From contig JAEPND010000007.1 of assembly GCA_017643585.1 (NCBI GenBank), forward strand, positions 90,421-154,420: a DNA stretch of 64,000 bases, read 5' to 3'. The DNA comes from Maricaulis sp. GTDB lineage: Bacteria > Pseudomonadota > Alphaproteobacteria > Caulobacterales > Maricaulaceae. The notes under the pieces were generated by a model. The model was not told where the DNA came from. It ran no database searches and saw only the letters and a program-made list of their open reading frames with translations. Shown here in pieces: positions 45,019 to 53,449 of this stretch; the first letter of the stretch is position 1; every line of letters begins with the position of its first letter. Position numbers and translations under genes: made by a program.

Positions 45019-46461
45019 ATGATGGGACAGACCCGTCACTCCGGCCTGACCGGAGCCTTGAGCGCAATCGCGCTGATGCTGACCGCCGCACCGGTCAGCG
45101 CTCTTGAAGTTCATATCGCACAGGAAGACAGCCAGGTCCTGCGTCCGCGCGTCGGCGACCAGATCCTGCGCTATATTGAGGCCGAGCAGGAAGGGCTCTG
45201 GCGCGATGCGGCCAATGGCTATACCGCGATGCTGGAGGAGGGGCGGCTTGAACCGTTTGAGCACGCCACCGTCCTGCAGCTGCGTGGAAGGGTGTTCTAC
45301 GAGCTCGACGACCCGTTAGGCGCGGTCTCGGACTGGCGCGCGGCAGTGGCGCTCAATGCGCTGGGCCCGGAGACCGAGAATACGCTGCGGCTCAATGCCG
45401 GCCAGTTGCTGATCGGCGAGGGCGACTATGCCGCCGGCACGCAATTGATCGAAACCGCGCTGGCGCTGGGTGCGCCGCTGAGTGGTGACATCGCCATGCG
45501 CATGGCGCAGGCCTATGGCCAGATGAGCGATTATGCCTCCGGACTGCCCTTTGCGCGCCAGGCTTTCGATCTCGCCGACAATCGGCAGCAGAGCCATTAT
45601 TCGCTGTTGCTTTTCTACTTCGAGAATCTGGGCCTGGAGGAGGATCAGCTCGACCTGATCGTCGACATGGTCGAGCTCTGGCCGGAGGAAAAGCGTTACT
45701 GGACCCGCTGGGCCGCCTTGCTGGGCCGTCAGGACCGGGTCGAGGAAGCCTTCAACGTCAATGTTGTTATGTATAATAACGGCCTGCTCACCGAAAATGA
45801 CGAGCTGGTGCGGTTGGTCCAGTATTATGCCTATAACGGTTATCCCTTCCGGGCCGGCGATATCCTCTCGCGGGAAATCAATTCCGGCCGCGTCGAGGGC
45901 ACCCCGCAGAACCTGCGCATGCTGGCCAGTTACTGGCGCCAGGCGCGGGAATGGGACCGGGCCCTGCCGGTCCTGCACCGGGTCGCCACGACGACCGGCT
46001 TCGGCCCCGATTACGAGGCCCTGGGCGAGGCGCTTTATCAGCGCGGACAGTTCGCCGAGGCCGAGGTGATGTTCGTCCAGGCCCTGGAACAGGGCAATAT
46101 CCGCCGCCCCGGCGATACCATGACCCTCGTTGGCAATGCGCGCTACGAGCAGCATGATTTCGAAGGTGCCATCGATGCCTTTGAACGTGCCTTGAGCTGG
46201 GAATATTCGCGGGCAACCGCCCAAGGCTGGATCGACTTTATCGAACGCCGCATCGCCATCATCCGCCGGGGTGAGGAACTGGTCCACGTGACAGCGATCG
46301 AACGCTGCGAGATCTGGCTGGAAGCGGAACGGCGATCTGTGCCCACCGATGACACCGAGTTCACGGACGACAATCGCCGTGTGTTCGAACTGCCCAGTGA
46401 ATGCGGTACCTATTTCAACCGCGTAGGCGAACGCTTGCCGGACTGGGTCGGGTATCTTTAG
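45019..46461 (+). CDS. TPR-repeat periplasmic protein, paralog
   Basis: 480 residues, homologous along its length to the TPR protein at 43309 (shared blocks include WPEEKRYWTRWAALLGRQ versus WPDEKRNWTSYASLLAQ, and AREWDRALPVL versus AREWERAIPVL). A signal peptide is followed by about seven TPR-like units. GGGGAGG lies five bases before the ATG at 45019. It begins a second unit with a small TPR gene and a second tonB. Confidence 0.87.
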   Translation: MMGQTRHSGLTGALSAIALMLTAAPVSALEVHIAQEDSQVLRPRVGDQILRYIEAEQEGLWRDAANGYTAMLEEGRLEPFEHATVLQLRGRVFYELDDPLGAVSDWRAAVALNALGPETENTLRLNAGQLLIGEGDYAAGTQLIETALALGAPLSGDIAMRMAQAYGQMSDYASGLPFARQAFDLADNRQQSHYSLLLFYFENLGLEEDQLDLIVDMVELWPEEKRYWTRWAALLGRQDRVEEAFNVNVVMYNNGLLTENDELVRLVQYYAYNGYPFRAGDILSREINSGRVEGTPQNLRMLASYWRQAREWDRALPVLHRVATTTGFGPDYEALGEALYQRGQFAEAEVMFVQALEQGNIRRPGDTMTLVGNARYEQHDFEGAIDAFERALSWEYSRATAQGWIDFIERRIAIIRRGEELVHVTAIERCEIWLEAERRSVPTDDTEFTDDNRRVFELPSECGTYFNRVGERLPDWVGYL

Positions 46462-46472
46462 GGAGGACGGGC

Positions 46473-47102
46473 ATGTTGAGCGTGTTGGGAGTGGTGTTGG
46501 CCGTGGGGCTGGCCAGTGAAGATCCGGTGCCCGACGACATGTGTCGCCCCCGGATCTCCTTTGACACGTTGGCAACAGGAACGATTGCCCATGACGATTT
46601 GCAGACGCTGTACGCACAAGAAATTCTTGATGTAATTCTACGCACTCACCCGGAAGACTGGCGTCAATCCGTGTTGGAGCTGGAACGTGCGCTGGCCCGA
46701 CCCGCTTTCGGGGCAATCGAGCTGAATTTGCGGGCTAGGGCGCTGGCCTACGTTTATCTTGGCGGCGCTTATTACAATCTGGATCAAGTAGATGCGGCTC
46801 TAGCTTATTGGGAACAAGCTGTTTCGACCCGGATGCTTTCCCCGGAAGAGGCGGCCAACGTTCATTTTAATCTGGCTCAGCTTTATGTTCGGACTGGGGA
46901 CGTGCGCGACACGATCTTCAATTTACGGGCCACGGTGTGTTTGACGGAGGTCGAGATGGAGCTGCCTGATCGGTTCGCTGAAGTTGTCGGCCACGTCTCC
47001 CGCGTGGAGGTGGCCCACCCAACGCTTCTGACTTGGCAGGAGCAGCTCGGTTTGATCGCCTTGAGACAGCGCCCAAATTCTCCCCCAAATGATCACAATT
47101 GA
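46473..47102 (+). CDS. Small TPR-like secreted protein
   Basis: 209 residues from an ATG at 46473 with GGGAGG upstream, 11 bp after the preceding stop. Short signal peptide, then TPR-like helices (ARALAYVYLGGAYYNLDQVD; DAALAYWEQAV; AANVHFNLAQLYVRTGDV). Unlike its neighbours it contains many AT-rich codons (for example around 46600-46640 and 46790-46890), hinting at a different origin or relaxed selection. It is probably a shortened relative of the long TPR proteins. Confidence 0.75.
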   Translation: MLSVLGVVLAVGLASEDPVPDDMCRPRISFDTLATGTIAHDDLQTLYAQEILDVILRTHPEDWRQSVLELERALARPAFGAIELNLRARALAYVYLGGAYYNLDQVDAALAYWEQAVSTRMLSPEEAANVHFNLAQLYVRTGDVRDTIFNLRATVCLTEVEMELPDRFAEVVGHVSRVEVAHPTLLTWQEQLGLIALRQRPNSPPNDHN

Positions 47103-47288
47103 TCTCAATCGCGGCACGCTTTCGCCGTGGCGCCGGGGTCTGATGAGGATGTGGGGCGGTGCTGAGTTATAGCGCTGCTTCGCCCTCGCCAGACGGGTCA
47201 GAGGGGTTTTGATCCGGGGATATGGCGAGGCTTCGGGGCGTTTGCCCGGTTGGGCCATGACGGCATCTGCCCATGGGGAGGTAGAACC

Positions 47289-47897
47289 GTGAATACTGCA
47301 CTTAGAACACCCTTGGTCCTGCCCTTGGCGGCAGGCGTGACCGTCGGGCTTTTCCTGTTGATGCGGGCGCTGATCGATATCGGCCCGGTTGTCTTTGAAG
47401 AGGCACCGCCAGAGCTCCGGGTCGAGATGAACCTGGAGGTCGAGCCCTATAATCACACGCGCGGCCGCGAATTCATTGAGCCTGAAGCGATTGATCCACC
47501 GCCTGCGGTTCGTCCGACACCGGTCGACCCGGCTGTTCCTGACGAGACCGCGTCGATGGTGAATTATGATGTCCCGACCATCGACCTGCCCGTTGTGCGC
47601 AACACGTCGGGGCCGATCCGCGTGGATGGTGATCCGACACCGGTCGTGCGGATCAATCCAGCCTATCCAACCAACCTGGCCCAGCGCGGTATCGAGGGCC
47701 AGTGCGACATGATTTTCGACATCCTGCCCAATGGCACGACGGCGAATGTAAGGGCGCTGTCCTGTAGCAATCGTGGATTTGAACGCGCATCGGTCAGTGC
47801 CATTCAGCGCTGGCGTTACAACCCGCAGGTCCGCAATGGCCAGCCGATCACCTATCAGGGCGCCCGCACCCAGCTCCTCTATTCGCTGGACGGCTAG
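47289..47897 (+). CDS. Second TonB-family protein
   Basis: 202 residues from a GTG at 47289 preceded by GGGGAGG. One N-terminal helix (about 9-30), a Pro-containing linker (DPPPAVRPTPVDPAVPDE) and a TonB C-terminal domain (TPVVRINPAYPTNLAQRGIE; SAIQRWRYNPQVRNGQP) with the same Cys positions as the tonB at 42559. Probably shares the ExbB/ExbD motor of the first operon. The preceding 186 bp (47103-47288) may hold its own promoter. Confidence 0.9.
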   Translation: MNTALRTPLVLPLAAGVTVGLFLLMRALIDIGPVVFEEAPPELRVEMNLEVEPYNHTRGREFIEPEAIDPPPAVRPTPVDPAVPDETASMVNYDVPTIDLPVVRNTSGPIRVDGDPTPVVRINPAYPTNLAQRGIEGQCDMIFDILPNGTTANVRALSCSNRGFERASVSAIQRWRYNPQVRNGQPITYQGARTQLLYSLDG

Positions 47898-47944
47898 AGA
47901 CAGCCTGGTTCTCGTTCTTTCTGTGGTCTTGCGAGGACCGGGTC

Positions 47945-47980
47945 GCCCGCTGCGTGGTCGCAACGCAGCGGGCACTTTTT
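47945..47980 (+). terminator. Terminator after the second tonB
   Basis: Perfect 11-bp stem (47945-47955 with 47963-47973), 7-base loop, then AC and a run of six T. Confidence 0.9.
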
Positions 47981-47987
47981 TGATCTC

Positions 47988-48128
47988 ACGCCAACTCGCT
48001 GCGCTCCCCCCCCATCGCCCCTTCGGGGCACTTCTCTCCATGGGGGAGAAGGATAACATCTGATCATCCCTCTCCCCCACGGGGAGAGGTCGAGCGAAGC
48101 GAGGGTGAGGGGGCGTGAGCGCAGCGAA
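47988..48128. repeat. Imperfect inverted-repeat intergenic element
   Basis: Two arms of about 60 bases, each with a CTCTCCCCCA-type hairpin and a distal GCGCAGCGA/TCGCTGCGC block, arranged head to head around 48060. Elements of this look are common between genes in alphaproteobacteria. It separates the second tonB from the convergent oligopeptidase gene. Confidence 0.6.
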
Positions 48129-48160
48129 CAAAAAAGGCGCGGACCTTTCAGCCCGCGCCT
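48128..48160 (-). terminator. Terminator of the oligopeptidase gene
   Basis: 8-bp stem AGGCGCGG (48135-48142 with 48153-48160). On the minus strand it is followed by a run of T (48129-48135), ideal for the gene ending at 48184. Confidence 0.85.
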
Positions 48161-48183
48161 TTCCTTTAAACCCGGGAGCTCAA

Positions 48184-50445
48184 TCACTCCGCGGCGATGT
48201 CCTCGACCTCGCCATCGGCCAGGCCGGTGACCATCAGGGCGAAGGCCCAGTTGAGGGCGGTTTCGCGCAGGCTGTCGAAACGGCCGGATGCGCCGCCATG
48301 GCCGGCACCCATATTCATCTTCAAGAGGGTGAGACCGTCATCGGTGCGACGATCGCGCATGCGGGCGACGTATTTGGTCGGTTCCCAATAAGTCACGCGG
48401 GGATCGGTCAGGCCACCGGTGGCCAGGATATGCGGATAGGCCGTCTCGGTGATCTGGTCGTACGGGCTGTACTCGATCATCGTCTGGTAATCCTCGGCAC
48501 TCTCGATCGGATTGCCCCATTCCGGCCATTCCGGCGGGGTCAGCGGCAGTTCGGCGTCGGACATGGTGTTGATCACGTCGACAAAGGGAACGGCGGCAAT
48601 GGCGCCGGCAAACAGGTCCGGCTGCAGATTGACCGCTGCACCGACCAGAAGGCCACCGGCGGAGCCGCCATAGGCGACGATGTTGCCGCGCGAGGTGTAA
48701 CCCTCAGCAGCCAGCGCTTCACCGGCCGAGACGAAGTCACGGAAAGTGTTCATCTTCAGCTCGAGCTTGCCGTCCAGATACCACTGGTAACCGCGCGCCA
48801 TGGAGCCACGGATGTGGGCGATGGCGTAGACCATGCCGCGATCTGCCAGCGACAGCGGGGTCACACGGAAGCTGGCCGGGATGGTGATGCCATAGGAGCC
48901 GTAGCCATAGAGCATCAGCGGCGCAGAGCCATCGATCGGCGTGTCGCGGTGATGCAGGATGGTGACCGGGATCTCCACGCCATCATGACCGGGCGCCATG
49001 ATGCGGCGCACGACATAGTCGTCCGGATTGTGTCCGGAGGGGACTTCCTGGCGCTTGCGCAGCACACGCTCGCGCGAGCGCATGTTGTAGTCATAGGTCT
49101 CTTCCGGCGTGGACGGGCTTTCATAGGAGAAGCGCAGGCGGTCGACGGCGAACTCGTAGCCGCCTGACATGCCTAGCGAATAGGCCTCTTCCTCGAAGGC
49201 GATCTCGTGCTCCTCGCCGGTGGCGTATTCATGCACGACAATGCGCGGCAGGGCGTTTTCACGCTCGGAACGCACCAGCCAGTTCTCAAAGCCGATGACA
49301 CCATTGACCAGCACGCCCGGACGGTGGGCGACAAAGTCTTCCCAGTTCTCTCGGCCCGGATTGTCCAGCGGCGCAGAGACGATCTTGAAGTCGACGGCGC
49401 CGTCCGCATTGGTGCGGAAGTAGAAACGGTCCGTGGCCTCGGTGAGATAGTATTCCACACCCTCTTCGCGTGCGGCGATCAGGGTCGGCTCGCCGGCCGG
49501 ATCGGCCGCGTCGATGACGCGGATCTCGTTGGAGGTGTGACCGCCGGCATTGATGACGATGTAGTTCTCGCCGTCAGACGAACCGACGCTGACAAAGAAA
49601 CCCGGATCTTCCTCGTCATAGATCAGCTCGGACGTGCCGCCATCGCGGTTCTGGCGGTAAACCCGCTTGGAGCGGCCATTATCATCGCGCCACACCCAGT
49701 AGAGGGTGGAGCTGTCATTGGCCCAGACAAAATCGCCCGTGCTCTCATCCGTCAGCGTGGCGATGACCGAACCGGTGGCGACTTCGCGGATGATGATCTC
49801 ATAGTATTCCGAACCGCGTGTATCGACGGCATAGGCCACGAATTCATGGTTCGGGCTGTGCTCGACATTGCCAAAGTCCAGATAGTCGAAATCACCCGCC
49901 TCGGCATCGCCATCGATGAGGATCTCTTCCTCGCCGGCCGGTTCACCGGTTTCCGGATCGATCGGACGACGCGAGAAGACCGGATACTGGCCACCTTCAC
50001 GATAGCGGGTGAAGTATTCGTAGTTACCGTGCGGCTGCGGGACAGAGCTGTCGTCTTCCTTGATACGACCGCGGATCTCCTGGAAAATCCGCTCCTGCAG
50101 CGCCTCGGTCGGCTCCATGACAGCGTCGAGATAGCTGTTTTCGGCATCCAGCACGGCGCGGATGTCTTCCTGCAGCGTCTCAGGCTCGCGCATGACCTGC
50201 TGCCAGTTCTCGTCCTTGATCCACTGGAATTCGTCCACACGTGTGAAGCCTACCTGTTCAATGGTCACCGGGCGCTGTTCCACCTGCGGGGCTTCCAGCC
50301 CCCGGGCGCGCTCGATGAGGGCGGAGCTCGCCGTTTGAGGTGTCTCTGAGTTCATGGAAGTCTCCTGGCTGCAGGCGGCAAGGGTGACGGCCGCAAAGCC
50401 GGTCACCACGCCCCTCAGCATGGTCGTCGATAATCTGTGTTTCAC
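48184..50445 (-). CDS. Prolyl oligopeptidase family lipoprotein, oligopeptidase B-like (S9A)
   Basis: 753 residues from a GTG at 50445 preceded by GGGGGAG. A lipoprotein signal ends in LAAC, so the enzyme is exported. A seven-bladed propeller region (about 60-450) precedes the catalytic alpha/beta-hydrolase domain with Ser595 (YGGSAGG), Asp681 (GLTDPRVTYWEP) and His716 (GAGHGG). The WEPTKYVARMR context is oligopeptidase B-like, which cleaves after basic residues in short peptides. May feed peptides to the opp system (inference). Confidence 0.92.
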   Translation of the reverse strand: MKHRLSTTMLRGVVTGFAAVTLAACSQETSMNSETPQTASSALIERARGLEAPQVEQRPVTIEQVGFTRVDEFQWIKDENWQQVMREPETLQEDIRAVLDAENSYLDAVMEPTEALQERIFQEIRGRIKEDDSSVPQPHGNYEYFTRYREGGQYPVFSRRPIDPETGEPAGEEEILIDGDAEAGDFDYLDFGNVEHSPNHEFVAYAVDTRGSEYYEIIIREVATGSVIATLTDESTGDFVWANDSSTLYWVWRDDNGRSKRVYRQNRDGGTSELIYDEEDPGFFVSVGSSDGENYIVINAGGHTSNEIRVIDAADPAGEPTLIAAREEGVEYYLTEATDRFYFRTNADGAVDFKIVSAPLDNPGRENWEDFVAHRPGVLVNGVIGFENWLVRSERENALPRIVVHEYATGEEHEIAFEEEAYSLGMSGGYEFAVDRLRFSYESPSTPEETYDYNMRSRERVLRKRQEVPSGHNPDDYVVRRIMAPGHDGVEIPVTILHHRDTPIDGSAPLMLYGYGSYGITIPASFRVTPLSLADRGMVYAIAHIRGSMARGYQWYLDGKLELKMNTFRDFVSAGEALAAEGYTSRGNIVAYGGSAGGLLVGAAVNLQPDLFAGAIAAVPFVDVINTMSDAELPLTPPEWPEWGNPIESAEDYQTMIEYSPYDQITETAYPHILATGGLTDPRVTYWEPTKYVARMRDRRTDDGLTLLKMNMGAGHGGASGRFDSLRETALNWAFALMVTGLADGEVEDIAAE

Positions 50446-50471
50446 TTTACTCTCCCCCGACCCGAAGACGT

Positions 50472-50873
50472 TCAATCCTGTTCGGGTCGAAAATCCAGAA
50501 CGTTCCCATTGATGCAGTATCGCAGGCCATCGGGACCGGGGCCATCGGGGAAAACATGTCCCAGATGTGCGCCGCAATTGGCGCAATGCACCTCGGTGCG
50601 TGGCAGGGCCAGCTTGAGGTCTTCCTTGGTCTCCACCGCGCCCTGGCGAGCGACCTGGGAGAAGGAAGGCCAACCCGAGCCTGAATCATATTTGTCGTTG
50701 GCGGCAAACAGGAATTCACCGCAGACCGTGCAGTGATACTCACCGGGGCGTTTCTCGGTGTAGAGCGGGTGGGAGAAGGCGTATTCCGTGGCCTCGGCAA
50801 AAGCGATCGCGTCTTCTTCCGGGCTCAGCTTCTCGCGCAGCCGGGCGATCTCGGCTTCACTCAGTCTTGGCAT
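50472..50873 (-). CDS. msrB: Peptide methionine (R)-S-oxide reductase
   Basis: 133 residues. Zinc-binding CxxC pairs are at 48/51 and 97/100; SGSGWPSF near 65-71, CGAHLGHVFPDGP and the catalytic Cys120 in RYCINGN are present. It reduces methionine-R-sulfoxide in proteins. No signal peptide, so cytoplasmic. It overlaps the MFS gene by 17 bp and is 26 bp from the oligopeptidase start. Confidence 0.96.
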   Translation of the reverse strand: MPRLSEAEIARLREKLSPEEDAIAFAEATEYAFSHPLYTEKRPGEYHCTVCGEFLFAANDKYDSGSGWPSFSQVARQGAVETKEDLKLALPRTEVHCANCGAHLGHVFPDGPGPDGLRYCINGNVLDFRPEQD

Positions 50874-52167
50874 TCTCGCTCTCCTTCGGCTCGTGCTTGA
50901 GCGCCACCGGTTCGGCGCGCTTCACCGACAAGATAGGTGTTGCGATGGAAATGAGAACCAGCACCAGGCCCAGACCGACCATCGGAATGAGGGCCGCCGG
51001 GCGTGCGCCGATGGCACCGACGATCGGTCCCATCAACAGGATCCCTGCCGGCATGCCGCCGAACAGGCCCAGCTGATAGACGGACATGACCCGCGCCAGC
51101 TTGTCCTGCGGGGCCTGTTCCTGGACCACAGAGCGGCTCAGCGAGATGGCAATGCCCGCGCCCAGCCCCCAGGCAAAGACCAGGCCGTAGAGCGACCAGA
51201 AGGGGATGGGGGCAGCAAAGGCGCCCACGGCCAGTACGGTAACACCCTGGGCGGCGATCAGCGCCCGGCCGGGGCGCTCGATCTGTCCGAACTTCACCAG
51301 CAGGACATTGGCCACGAAGGCGCCGAGCCAGAAGGTGACCATCAGACTGGAGAGTTCCGGATATCCACCGCCATAGGCATCGCGGATCAGGATGGGGATC
51401 AGCACCAGGAAAGCGCCGCCGACGATAAAGATCCCGATCGCAACCATGATCGCCGTCATCGGCATCAACACCGGCGAGTGCAGCACGGCATCCAGCCCGT
51501 CCTTGAGGTCGCGCAGCGGGTGTTCGGTCGACTTGTTGCGCTTGGACCCCAGGCGCGGCAGGAAGGCGGCCGACAGGCCCCCGATGACCAGGCCGACACC
51601 CATCATCAGGAAGAGCGGTCCGGGCCCCGTGATCGCGGCGAAATAGCCGGCGGCCATGCCGGCGATCTGGGCGCCGAACTGGACGGCAGAGGCCATCACC
51701 ACGGCGCGCTGCAGCTCGATCCCGCCATGACGGGTCTTGGCGGAAATGCGCACGATGGGATTGATGGCGCTGTCCCGCGCCGGCATCACGAACCCGCCCG
51801 CCACGCCGACAAGGGCGGCGAAGATGACCAGATTCATATAGGTCAGGATATCGCTCATCATCATGGCGGCGAGGCCGATCGTGCACAAGCCGGCAAACAG
51901 GTAGAAATAGAAGATGATGCCGCGCCGGTCCTTGCGCTCGGCCAGCACTCCGGCGGCGGGCAGCAACAACGCCATGGGGGCGGTGAGGGCGGCCTGGGCG
52001 AAACTCAGTCGTTCCGGACTTTCCATCAGGGTGAAGGTGATCACGCCGGGAAACAGGGTGGTCTGCAGTCCGAAACCGAAAAACCAGCCCGCCACCAGTA
52101 CCAGGTATGCGCCGAAGGGCGGCATGCGCAGCTTGCGGTTACCGGCAAGGGGACGAAACAGCGGCAA
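50857..52167 (-). CDS. MFS transporter
   Basis: 436 residues with about 12 predicted transmembrane helices and a cytoplasmic loop after helix 2 (AERKDRRGIIFYFYL) in MFS style. The N-terminal half resembles the MFS_3 group (enterobactin exporter/EntS-like), generally exporters. Substrate unknown. The start at 52167 shows no strong ribosome-binding site. First gene of an MFS-msrB-peptidase run. Confidence 0.88.
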   Translation of the reverse strand: MPLFRPLAGNRKLRMPPFGAYLVLVAGWFFGFGLQTTLFPGVITFTLMESPERLSFAQAALTAPMALLLPAAGVLAERKDRRGIIFYFYLFAGLCTIGLAAMMMSDILTYMNLVIFAALVGVAGGFVMPARDSAINPIVRISAKTRHGGIELQRAVVMASAVQFGAQIAGMAAGYFAAITGPGPLFLMMGVGLVIGGLSAAFLPRLGSKRNKSTEHPLRDLKDGLDAVLHSPVLMPMTAIMVAIGIFIVGGAFLVLIPILIRDAYGGGYPELSSLMVTFWLGAFVANVLLVKFGQIERPGRALIAAQGVTVLAVGAFAAPIPFWSLYGLVFAWGLGAGIAISLSRSVVQEQAPQDKLARVMSVYQLGLFGGMPAGILLMGPIVGAIGARPAALIPMVGLGLVLVLISIATPILSVKRAEPVALKHEPKESENAKTE

Positions 52168-52297
52168 AACGGCTTTTCCTGGTTATCCTCACAAGTCCGC
52201 CAAGCGCTCGTGATGGAGTGTGATTGGTATTGCATCCTGTCTAGCAACATGTAGGGCTTAAGCAAATTCATCGACTGCAGGCCAAGGAGAGACTGCA

Positions 52298-52729
52298 ATG
52301 AAAATGGTTCGTCTGGGTGGCAGCGTAATCCTCGCGCTCTTCATGTTGTTCATGGGGTCGCAGAAGTTCGGCGCCTCTAATCCGGTCTTCTCCTATCTCG
52401 CGGCCAATTCCGGCATCGAGCTGTTCGAGCCTGTAATCCGCACCGCCACCGGTGTGGCCGAGATCGTCGCGGCGCTGCTGCTTCTGGCCGGCGTGTTCGC
52501 CGGCAAGTTCCGTGGTCTCGGTGCGCTGTTATCGCTTGGCGTCATCGGTGGGGCGATCGTCTTCCACCTGACCCCGTGGCTGGGCATCAATGCCCCGGTC
52601 GCCTTTGCCGAGGGCGGAGGCTATGAGTTCAGCCCCATGCTGTTCGGCATGGCCGTCGTGTTCGGGGCCCTGTCTGCTGTGCTGACGGTCATAGACCGCG
52701 AGCACCTGCCGTTGATCGGCAAGGCGTAG
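52298..52729 (+). CDS. DoxX-like small membrane protein
   Basis: 143 residues with four hydrophobic helices; the start (LGGSVILALFMLFMGSQKFG) and TGVAEIVAALLLLAGV resemble DoxX/DoxD-like proteins. Role unknown, often redox or sulfur linked. AAGGAGAG precedes the ATG. It is divergent from the MFS gene and ends 17 bp before a repeat cluster. Confidence 0.75.
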   Translation: MKMVRLGGSVILALFMLFMGSQKFGASNPVFSYLAANSGIELFEPVIRTATGVAEIVAALLLLAGVFAGKFRGLGALLSLGVIGGAIVFHLTPWLGINAPVAFAEGGGYEFSPMLFGMAVVFGALSAVLTVIDREHLPLIGKA

Positions 52730-52746
52730 GGGCAAGAGTCTTAAGC

Positions 52747-52860
52747 TTGTCATCCCGGACGAATGTCCCGCGAAAGCGGGACGCAGGTCTCGGACCTATC
52801 GCGCTTGCAGTTCCCCGCTCTCCGCCCCGGTCAAGCCGGGGCCTCCGGCGGGAATGACAA
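52747..52860. repeat. MITE/REP-like element with GIY-YIG unit ends (no gene)
   Basis: 114 bases starting TTGTCATCCC and ending GGGAATGACAA (inverted ends). The left half holds a perfect GTCCCGC-GAAA-GCGGGAC hairpin and the right half a GCCCCGG/CCGGGGC hairpin. Left and right halves match those of the 491-bp unit next door, but only 13 bases lie between them instead of the nuclease gene. Confidence 0.8.
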
Positions 52861-52934
52861 ACTGAGTAGGTTCCAGAGTTAATCTTGTCATCCCGGACGG
52901 ATGTCCCGCGAAAGCGGGACGCAGATCCGGGACC
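52810..52934 (+). repeat. 125-bp direct repeat, left copy
   Basis: Right end of the small element, the 24-base spacer and the left end of the nuclease unit. It matches 53325-53449 at 124 of 125 positions (the only difference is A versus G in GGGRATGACAA). Confidence 0.9.
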
Positions 52935-53375
52935 TCTACGCTATCGATGCCGTTCCCGCATCCGCAATCCGGCGGGCACGATTTCGTCAGGGTCCGCGCC
53001 GCCCAGCTCAAAATAGAGATCACGCCACTGCGGGTTGGAATGTTCGATCAGTTCGATCTTCCAAGCCCTTCTCCAGCGTTTGATTCGCTTCTCGCGCGTG
53101 ATCGCATTGTTGATGAGTTCGTGGCTTTCAAACCAGACCAGCCGGGTCACGTTGTACCGGGCTGTAAAACCCTGCTCCGTCTTGGTCTTGTGTTGGTAGA
53201 CACGCCCCAGCAGATCATTGGTGACGCCGCAATACAGCGTCCCATGTCGTTTCGAGGCGAGCAGGTAGACGAAATACATGCGGCAATTATAGATTGCATC
53301 GTGTATTTCGTCACGCATCGCGTGGTTCCCCGCTCTCCGCCCCGGTCAAGCCGGGGCCTCCGGCGGGGATGACAA
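52885..53375. mobile_element. GIY-YIG nuclease unit with inverted ends
   Basis: 491 bases from TTGTCATCCC (52885-52894) to GGGGATGACAA (ending 53375). The ends are inverted over 10 bases. Inside are the left hairpin (GTCCCGC-GAAA-GCGGGAC, 52903-52920), the nuclease gene on the minus strand and the right hairpin region (53340-53358). Flanked on both sides by the same 24-base spacer (52861-52884 and 53376-53399). No target-site duplication can be separated from the spacer repeat. That this unit is or was mobile is inference. Confidence 0.6.
52941..53279 (-). CDS. GIY-YIG nuclease family protein (COG2827-like)
   Basis: 112 residues starting MYFVYLLASKRHGTLYCGVT, a single GIY-YIG domain (YFVYLL...LYCGVT), with Arg in GRVYQH, the Glu/Lys-rich ITREKRIKRWRR segment and a short tail. 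Such one-domain proteins resemble the UvrC/homing nuclease core but their biological role is unclear. The ATG at 53279 gives the canonical N-terminus; 13 codons upstream are open but lie toward the repeat. The stop is 7 bases from the left-end repeat, whose hairpin may act as terminator. Confidence 0.88.
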   Translation of the reverse strand: MYFVYLLASKRHGTLYCGVTNDLLGRVYQHKTKTEQGFTARYNVTRLVWFESHELINNAITREKRIKRWRRAWKIELIEHSNPQWRDLYFELGGADPDEIVPAGLRMRERHR

Positions 53376-53449
53376 ACTGAGTAGGTTCCAGAGTTAATCT
53401 TGTCATCCCGGACGGATGTCCCGCGAAAGCGGGACGCAGATCCGGGACC
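53325..53449 (+). repeat. 125-bp direct repeat, right copy
   Basis: Right end of the nuclease unit, spacer, and a third left end. It is 515 bases from the left copy with one mismatch, so homologous recombination between them would delete the nuclease gene. Confidence 0.9.
53400..53449 (+). repeat. Solo left end of the same element
   Basis: 50 bases equal to 52885-52934: TTGTCATCCC, the GAAA-loop hairpin and GATCCGGGACC. No right end follows. It ends 97 bases before the DUF2336 gene start, so its hairpin lies in that gene's promoter or leader region. Confidence 0.8.
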
